Source: an uncultured Clostridia bacterium
GTDB lineage: Bacteria; Bacillota; Clostridia; Oscillospirales; Ruminococcaceae
DNA length: 64,000 bases
Assembly: GCA_947624675.1 (NCBI GenBank)
Contig: CANQLI010000009.1
Coordinates: 1 to 64,000, forward strand
Direction of reading: 5' to 3'
Below the pieces are notes generated by a model, which saw nothing but the letters and a program-made list of their open reading frames with translations, was not told the DNA's origin and made no database searches. Positions 58,598-64,000 of this stretch are shown one piece after another; the first letter of the stretch is position 1; every line of letters starts with the position of its first letter. The translations under genes were made by a program, and so were the position numbers.

Positions 58598-60505
58598 ATG
58601 AAAATACAACAGCAGATAAAGCTTTCTTCATACAGGTCAAAAGACTTTATAAGAGATTATCAGAAGCTTGTTAAGGAAACGGTGATCCCGTATCAGTATT
58701 CTGTGTTAAACGATATGGCTCCCGGTGCGGAAAAAAGCCATGTTGTCAAAAACTTTGAAAATGCTGCCGGCGTGCTAAGAGGAGAGGGAGCGGGCGACGG
58801 CTTTTACGGACAGGTTTTTCAGGACAGCGACGCTGCGAAGTGGATAGAAGCGGCAGCTTATTCTCTTATAAGCTTTCCTGACAAAGGACTTGAAGAGATG
58901 TGCGACGGTTTGATCGACAAAATTGCTGACGCACAGGACACAGACGGTTATCTGAATACATATTTTACGATAAAGGATAAAGAAAAGCGCTTTACGAATC
59001 TCTACGAGGCACACGAGCTATATTGTGCGGGACATATGATGGAAGCTGCCTGCGCTTATTATGAGGCGACAGGAAAGGATAAGCTTTTAAATGTTATGAT
59101 AAAAAATGCCGAGCATATATATAAGGTGTTTATTTTAGACGGACACGAGGGCTTTCCCGGACACCCGGAGGTCGAGCTTGCGCTTTTGAGAATGTATCAG
59201 CTTACAGGAAACAAGCACTGCCTTGAGCTTGCGAAGCATTTTATTGATGTAAGGGGAGCTGATCCCGACTACTATAATAAGGAGACAAAAAGCCGGAGCT
59301 GGACTGTCTGGGGAAATAATCCCGCTGACAATGTCTATCAGCAAAGCGATGTTCCCGTGCGTATGATGAAGGACGCCAAGGGACACGCAGTGCGAGCGGT
59401 CTATCTTTATACTGCTATGGCACAGCTTTGTTCGGAGACGGACGATAAAGAGCTGTTTGAAGCCTGTAAGAGGCTCTTTAAAAGCATCAAGGATAAGCAG
59501 ATGTATATAACCGGAGGGATCGGTTCGACCTCGATAGGTGAGGCATTCAGCGTAGATTATGATCTTCCGGGAGACACGGCTTATTCAGAGACCTGTGCAT
59601 CTGTCGGTCTTATGTTTTTTGCCTCACGAATGCTTGAAAACGAGGTAAGCTCTGAGTATGCCGATGTTATGGAAAAAGCATTTTATAATACAGTGCTTGC
59701 CGGAATGGCACTTGACGGAAAGAGTTTTTTCTATGTGAACCCGCTGGAGGTGGTACCGGGAATATCGGGAGTATCACAAACACACAAGCATATCATAACT
59801 CAACGACCGGGGTGGTATGCCTGTGCCTGCTGTCCGCCTAATGCGGCAAGGCTTATTTCATCCTTTGGAAAATATGCCTACGGAGAAAATGAAAATACTG
59901 CGTTTTGTCATATGTTTGCATCGGGTGAGGTAAACTTTAAAAACGGAGTAAGCCTTGTTTGTGAAACAAACTATCCGTACGATTTTAAAATCCGTTATAA
60001 GATAAACAGGGGAGGAGAGCTTGCGGTAAGGATACCCGGTTGGAGCAGAAGTTATGAGCTTAAGGTGAACGGTGTTGTTTTATCTGATGAGCCAAAAAGC
60101 GGATACTTGTTTTTTAAGGTTAAAGAAGGCGATGATGTTACGCTTACACTTGATGACACTCCGAGATTGGTGTATCCCTCCACGAGTATTCCTTCTCTTA
60201 CGGGAAAAGTATGTCTTATGAGAGGACCGCTGGTGTACTGCTTTGAAGGTGTTGACAACGATGGAGATGTGCTGTCGGTTGCTTTAAAAAGAGACGGTGA
60301 GATGAGAGTGTCGAGGCTTGATGACGGAGCCTTAAAGGGCGTCGATAAAATAACTGTCGGCGCGGTAAGAAAGAGGGACGGCGGTTCGCTTTACAGTGAT
60401 GTTCCGCCTGAAGAGACCGAAATAACTGCCGTTGCGGTACCATATTATATATGGGGAAACAGAGGCGAAAATCAGATGAGGGTCTGGATGGACGAAATAA
60501 GATGA
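58598..60505 (+). CDS. GH127-type beta-L-arabinofuranosidase-like hydrolase
   Basis: 635 residues from ATG 58598 (MKIQQQIKL), AGGAGG ahead. All-helical barrel of the GH127/DUF1680 family: DTDGYLNTYF, YEAHELYCAGHMMEAA, YITGGIGS, YSETCASVGLMFFA, and the zinc-binding/nucleophile cysteines RPGWYACACCPPNAAR. C-terminal beta domains. No signal peptide, so it would trim arabinose-containing oligosaccharides in the cytoplasm. Adds to the plant-glycan theme of the window. Confidence 0.9.
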   Translation: MKIQQQIKLSSYRSKDFIRDYQKLVKETVIPYQYSVLNDMAPGAEKSHVVKNFENAAGVLRGEGAGDGFYGQVFQDSDAAKWIEAAAYSLISFPDKGLEEMCDGLIDKIADAQDTDGYLNTYFTIKDKEKRFTNLYEAHELYCAGHMMEAACAYYEATGKDKLLNVMIKNAEHIYKVFILDGHEGFPGHPEVELALLRMYQLTGNKHCLELAKHFIDVRGADPDYYNKETKSRSWTVWGNNPADNVYQQSDVPVRMMKDAKGHAVRAVYLYTAMAQLCSETDDKELFEACKRLFKSIKDKQMYITGGIGSTSIGEAFSVDYDLPGDTAYSETCASVGLMFFASRMLENEVSSEYADVMEKAFYNTVLAGMALDGKSFFYVNPLEVVPGISGVSQTHKHIITQRPGWYACACCPPNAARLISSFGKYAYGENENTAFCHMFASGEVNFKNGVSLVCETNYPYDFKIRYKINRGGELAVRIPGWSRSYELKVNGVVLSDEPKSGYLFFKVKEGDDVTLTLDDTPRLVYPSTSIPSLTGKVCLMRGPLVYCFEGVDNDGDVLSVALKRDGEMRVSRLDDGALKGVDKITVGAVRKRDGGSLYSDVPPEETEITAVAVPYYIWGNRGENQMRVWMDEIR

Positions 60506-60578
60506 TATATTTTAAATATTTATCGGATCAGTAAGCAAAAAGTAGTGTTAGTATATAAGATTTTGGAGGCGTTGTTTT

Positions 60579-61484
60579 TTGAGTGTTTATAAAGAGATAA
60601 GTAAACGGAAATTGATAGGAGAGCGGGCTCTTTTTAAAGGCAGCGACTTAAGGATAACCGATACGGTGTTTGCTGACGGAGAGTCACCTCTTAAAGAAAG
60701 CAGAAATATCGAGATATGTGACAGCGAGTTTAGGTGGAAGTACCCGCTTTGGTATTCTGAAAATATATATGTCAAAAGCTCAAAATGGTTTGATGGCGCC
60801 AGAGCAGGTGTCTGGTATACCGATAATATAAGAGTTGAGGATTCAATCATCGAAGCACCGAAAAATTTTCGCCGCTGTGCCGGTATAACTCTTGATAATG
60901 TAACATTTTCAAACGCAGCGGAGACCTTGTGGAATTGTAAAGACATAGACATTAAAAGCGTCAGCGCAAAGGGAGATTATTTTGCTATGAACAGTCAGAA
61001 TATGACTGTAAAGGATCTTACTCTATACGGAAATTATTCTTTTGACGGGTCAAAAAATGTCGAGATAAAAAATTCAAAGCTTTTATCTAAGGACGCTTTT
61101 TGGAACAGTGAGAACATAACCGTTTACGACTCGTATATTTCCGGGGAGTATCTGGGTTGGAATTCAAAAAACCTGACGCTGATAAATTGTACAGTCGAAA
61201 GTCATCAGGGAATGTGCTACATAGATAATCTCGTTATGAAAAACTGTAAGCTTATAAACACCACGCTTGCTTTTGAATACTCAACTGTTGACGCAGATAT
61301 ATCAGGAAGTGTTGACAGCGTATTTAATCCGAGCGGCGGAATTATCAGGGCTGATAAGATCTCTTGTCTTATAATACAAAAAAGTATGGTAGACCCAGAT
61401 AAAACCAGAATTATTTTAAGAGATCAGGACATAGCCGACAGCAAAGCCTCTTGTATTGAGAAAACGGTAAATTTTAGTCAATGA
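60579..61484 (+). CDS. DUF3737 right-handed beta-helix protein
   Basis: 301 residues, TTG start at 60579 with TTGGAGGCG ahead. Repeating strands such as NIEICDSEFRWKYPLWYSEN and NVTFSNAAETLWNCKDIDI build a parallel beta helix typical of DUF3737; the N-terminus GERALFKGSDLRITDTVFADGESPLKE is the family hallmark. Function unknown; some relatives sit beside sugar or PatB-type genes. Cotranscribed with the next gene, 15 bp apart. Confidence 0.88.
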   Translation: MSVYKEISKRKLIGERALFKGSDLRITDTVFADGESPLKESRNIEICDSEFRWKYPLWYSENIYVKSSKWFDGARAGVWYTDNIRVEDSIIEAPKNFRRCAGITLDNVTFSNAAETLWNCKDIDIKSVSAKGDYFAMNSQNMTVKDLTLYGNYSFDGSKNVEIKNSKLLSKDAFWNSENITVYDSYISGEYLGWNSKNLTLINCTVESHQGMCYIDNLVMKNCKLINTTLAFEYSTVDADISGSVDSVFNPSGGIIRADKISCLIIQKSMVDPDKTRIILRDQDIADSKASCIEKTVNFSQ

Positions 61485-61499
61485 TTTTTGGAGGTCTAT

Positions 61500-62672
61500 A
61501 TGAAATACGATTTTGATACCTGCGTTGACAGAATAAATACAAATTCACTTAAATGGGATGTCAGGGATAACGAGCTGCCTATGTGGGTAGCGGATATGGA
61601 TTTTCAGACTGCGCCGGAGATAAGAGATGAGATCATAAAAAGAGCGGAGCACGGAGTCTTTGGATACTCGGTAGTTTCTGATGAATGGTACAATGCTTAT
61701 TCCGATTGGTGGCGGGTTCGTCACGGACTTATAATAGAAAAAGAGTCGCTTATTTTCTGTACGGGAGTTGTTCCCGCAATATCGAGTATGGTGAGAAAGC
61801 TTACCACGCCTGCGGAAAAGGTTTTGATACAAACTCCGGTATATAATATTTTCTTTAACAGCATTTTAAATAACGGTAGAGAGGTCATAGAAAGCCCGCT
61901 TTTGTATGACGGAAGGGAGTACAGGGTTGATTTTTCAGACCTTGAAAAAAAGCTGTCCGATCCACAGACCACTCTTATGATATTATGCAATCCTCATAAT
62001 CCCGTTGGAAAGATCTGGGACCGTAAAACTCTCGGAAAAATAGGTGAGCTTTGCAAAATGTACGGCGTCACCGTCATATCTGATGAGATACACTGCGACA
62101 TAACCGATCCGGGGCGTAATTATATCCCGTTTGCTTCGGTGAATGATACCTGCCGTGAAATAAGCGCTACCTGTTTTGCTCCGACTAAGGCTTTTAACCT
62201 CGCAGGAATACAGACAGCAGCGGTATTTGTTTCAAACGCCTTTTTAAGACATAAGGTCTGCCGCGGGATGAATACCGATGAGGTCGCAGAGCCAAACGCT
62301 TTTGCGGTCGGTGCCGCTGTTGCGGCGTTTACAAGGGGCGGAGATTGGCTTGATGAGCTGAGAGCGTATCTTTATCAGAACAAAATAATCACATCGGAGT
62401 TTTTACTTAGTGAACTTAATGAAGTGAAGCTTGTGCCGTCGGAAGCAACATATCTTTTGTGGTTAGACTGTTCCGCTTTTACAGATGATTCGGATAAGTT
62501 AGCACGCTTTATACGGGAGAATACAGGACTTTATCTTTCTTCGGGAAGCGTGTATGGCTCAAACGGAAAAAGCTTTCTGCGGTTAAATATTGCTTGCCCG
62601 AGAGACAGGCTTACAGACGGATTAAAAAGACTTAATAGCGGTATCAAAAAATATATTGATCGTAGTCTTTAG
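61500..62672 (+). CDS. patB: PLP-dependent C-S lyase, MalY/PatB family
   Basis: 390 residues from ATG 61500 (MKYDFDTCVDR), TTTGGAGGT ahead. Fold-type I aminotransferase layout: LPMWVADMDFQTAPEI, CTGVVPAISSMVR, CNPHNPVGKIW, SDEIHCDI and PLP lysine in APTKAFNLAGIQ. Likely cystathionine beta-lyase activity, splitting C-S bonds of cysteine conjugates; MalY-like regulation is also possible. The DUF3737-patB pairing is one I recall from other Clostridia. Confidence 0.93.
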   Translation: MKYDFDTCVDRINTNSLKWDVRDNELPMWVADMDFQTAPEIRDEIIKRAEHGVFGYSVVSDEWYNAYSDWWRVRHGLIIEKESLIFCTGVVPAISSMVRKLTTPAEKVLIQTPVYNIFFNSILNNGREVIESPLLYDGREYRVDFSDLEKKLSDPQTTLMILCNPHNPVGKIWDRKTLGKIGELCKMYGVTVISDEIHCDITDPGRNYIPFASVNDTCREISATCFAPTKAFNLAGIQTAAVFVSNAFLRHKVCRGMNTDEVAEPNAFAVGAAVAAFTRGGDWLDELRAYLYQNKIITSEFLLSELNEVKLVPSEATYLLWLDCSAFTDDSDKLARFIRENTGLYLSSGSVYGSNGKSFLRLNIACPRDRLTDGLKRLNSGIKKYIDRSL

Positions 62673-62731
62673 GGGTATTTAAATAACCTTTTGTTTCTTT
62701 TCGGGCGCTAAATCCAAATACATCAAAGTCC

Positions 62732-62760
62732 TTGACAACAGATAGTAAAACTGGTAAAAT
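62732..62760 (+). promoter_or_regulatory. Promoter of the serine-hydrolase gene
   Basis: TTGACA (62732-62737), 17-bp spacer, TAAAAT (62755-62760), 118 bp before the ATG at 62878. Confidence 0.75.
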
Positions 62761-62771
62761 TGTGTTAGTGT

Positions 62772-62832
62772 GCTAAAGCTTGGGGTAAGCTCTCGGCTGC
62801 TTTCATAAACAACTGCGGTTTTACAATTTAGC
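62772..62832 (+). ncRNA. Possible structured leader
   Basis: GCTAAA (62772-62777) can pair with TTTAGC (62827-62832), enclosing a hairpin AGCTT-GGGGT-AAGCT. It lies between the promoter and the serine-hydrolase start. No class recognised. Confidence 0.3.
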
Positions 62833-62877
62833 GGCTTAAATTTTATGGTCAAAGCTAATATATGTGAGGTAACCTGA

Positions 62878-63954
62878 ATGCTTTATTTTAAACGCATTTT
62901 TTGTGCTTTATTGTCGGCGGCACTGATTTTTTCAGGGTGTTCGTCTAAGGGTGAACAGTCAAAGAACGATTCTTTTTCATCAGATACAACTGAAAACAGC
63001 TCTACAAATCCTGAAAAAACCGATAGCAGCCAGAATACAACCGCAAGTAAAACCACTTCTGCTACAACAACTACTACAAGGGCAACCCTGACAGATGTTG
63101 TGACCCGTGAAAATAAACCGGCAAAGGTGAATGTCGGCGAATATAACTATCCGTTTTCACTCACGGGATTTGACAGCGTTGTTTCTGTTGAGGATTTTAA
63201 AGAGTTTTTAGACGAACTGTCCCTTCTGACAAGCAACAATGACTTTTCTCTGTCATTTTGTTATAAAAATATGGACACAGGCGCTGAAATAGACTATAAT
63301 CAGTATCAGGACTTTATGACCTGTTCAACAATAAAAGCTCCGTACATTAAATCGCTACTGGAAAGCGGCGTTGATCTCGAACAGAATATAACCAAGTATT
63401 CAAAATTTACCGGCGACACGGGATATACGGCGTCCCTTGAAAACGGAGCCCGGATAAGCGTAAGGGAGCTTATGAAAAGAGCTGTTTCTTACAGCGACAA
63501 CACCGCATATTATCTTCTTCACAATTATTTCGGTTATTATCAGTACAACGCAAATCAAACGCGGCTTTCAAACAACTGTTATCTCGGTTCAAGCTGGATT
63601 TTTACGCACTGCACAGCGCAGGAGATGTTAAAAAACTATGCTGATATTTACGAATTTATAAAATCTGATCCGAACGGTTCGTTTTTAAAGGAGCTTATGA
63701 GCGCTGATGATGTTGATGTCAATATGCAGATTCGCTATGCTCTTGAGCCTAAATATACGGTTTGTGAAAAGTACGGCTCGGAGTTTGGATCCTGGGGAGA
63801 AAAAAATCAGTTTCACGCCTGCTCGATAGTTTTTGCCGAGTCTCCGTTTGTGCTTGTAGTATTTACAGATCAACTCCCGGAAACGGAAAAAAGTGCTGAG
63901 ATTTTTAAGAAGCTTGCTGTCGTATTTTATAAAATCAACTCAGTTGTGCTGTAA
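62878..63954 (+). CDS. Serine-hydrolase lipoprotein (class A beta-lactamase-like fold)
   Basis: 358 residues. Lipoprotein signal with lipobox FSGC (residues 18-21), a long S/T-rich linker, then a penicillin-recognising-type domain: TCSTIKAPYIKSLL (SxxK), YSDNTAYYLL (SDN) and CEKYGSEFGSW in place of KTG. Likely a cell-surface beta-lactamase-related or D,D-peptidase-like enzyme; the altered third motif makes true beta-lactamase activity uncertain. Runs to TAA 63952-63954. Confidence 0.82.
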   Translation: MLYFKRIFCALLSAALIFSGCSSKGEQSKNDSFSSDTTENSSTNPEKTDSSQNTTASKTTSATTTTTRATLTDVVTRENKPAKVNVGEYNYPFSLTGFDSVVSVEDFKEFLDELSLLTSNNDFSLSFCYKNMDTGAEIDYNQYQDFMTCSTIKAPYIKSLLESGVDLEQNITKYSKFTGDTGYTASLENGARISVRELMKRAVSYSDNTAYYLLHNYFGYYQYNANQTRLSNNCYLGSSWIFTHCTAQEMLKNYADIYEFIKSDPNGSFLKELMSADDVDVNMQIRYALEPKYTVCEKYGSEFGSWGEKNQFHACSIVFAESPFVLVVFTDQLPETEKSAEIFKKLAVVFYKINSVVL

Positions 63955-63973
63955 GCTTTTTTGTATTTTTTAT

Positions 63974-63997
63974 CCCTCTACTAATAGCGCAAAATCA
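63974..63997 (-). repeat. Dispersed repeat, partial copy 3 (inverted, cut by window end)
   Basis: Reverse complement TGATTTTGCGCTATTAGTAG plus AGGG equals the end of the 61-bp repeat at 14790 and 26263; the rest would lie beyond the window. Confidence 0.7.
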
Positions 63998-64000
63998 CGA

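Noticed and set aside
62878-63954. Functional class A beta-lactamase
   Set aside because: SxxK and SDN are present but the KTG motif is altered, and the domain context (lipoprotein with long linker) fits other serine hydrolases as well.

Overview
The window looks like chromosome from an anaerobic, spore-forming, low-GC Clostridia, most like the Ruminococcus/Oscillospiraceae gut lineage. Clues are an alpha/beta small acid-soluble spore protein (46498-46686), the [FeFe]-hydrogenase maturase HydE, a lysine riboswitch on asd-dapA-dapB, a T-box on pheST, AGGAGG-type ribosome binding sites, and plant-glycan enzymes (GH31, GH3, GH127-like). The species assignment is inference.

Layout. 1-1435: end of a large accessory protein with a small gene nested in another frame, then a two-TM protein. 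1506-6770 (minus): decayed Rhs polymorphic-toxin locus with one truncated Rhs tail plus toxin tip, a second copy of the same Rhs core end, an orphan tip, and several candidate immunity genes, two pairs of which are paralogous. 6867-12863: frameshifted GNAT gene, a hybrid histidine kinase, an oxidoreductase, an HD-GYP response regulator and a free Hpt protein that together look like a split phosphorelay. 13061-14556: cohesin-like surface protein and a four-helix sensor-like membrane protein. 14903-21882: alpha-xylosidase, AraC regulator, CapA protein, beta-glucosidase. 21893-33175: housekeeping genes (ispF, dapB, dapA, asd, queA, tgt, mntP, gph, an acyl-CoA synthetase). 33382-33598: tRNA-Tyr and tRNA-Thr. 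40477-46686: ireB, a membrane glycosyltransferase, pheT, pheS and a spore-protein gene. 46876-50918: gene remnants (a Cas3 scrap, an ABC-2 permease tail) among a cyclophilin, an amidohydrolase and an orphan fumarase alpha subunit. 51112-63954: ribosomal proteins L13/S9, a TtcA-like enzyme, a metal-efflux pair, hydE-mnmA, a DUF2798 membrane protein with a structured leader, a GH127-like glycosidase, a DUF3737 protein, a C-S lyase and a serine-hydrolase lipoprotein.

The most striking element is an integrated filamentous (inovirus-like) phage at about 33685-40390. It carries a ssDNA-binding-like protein, a 48-residue membrane protein, a major coat protein whose end resembles that of phage fd, a large adsorption-like protein split by an in-frame UGA, a pVI-like protein, a Zot/pI ATPase, a Rep_trans replication initiator and an IS30-family transposase. 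Its ends carry a 23-bp imperfect inverted repeat (19/23), with a possible 2-bp target duplication, so the phage genome appears to move as an IS30-type transposon. The 24 bp at 38231-38254, just before rep, closely match the conjugative nic sites of Tn916 and ICEBs1 as I remember them, linking filamentous-phage replication to ICE relaxases. No secretin gene is present, as expected for a monoderm host.

Other points worth a look are a 61-bp dispersed intergenic repeat (two full copies and a partial one), a palindromic pair of divergent consensus promoters at 52035-52069, and possible new RNA leaders at 57881 and 62772.
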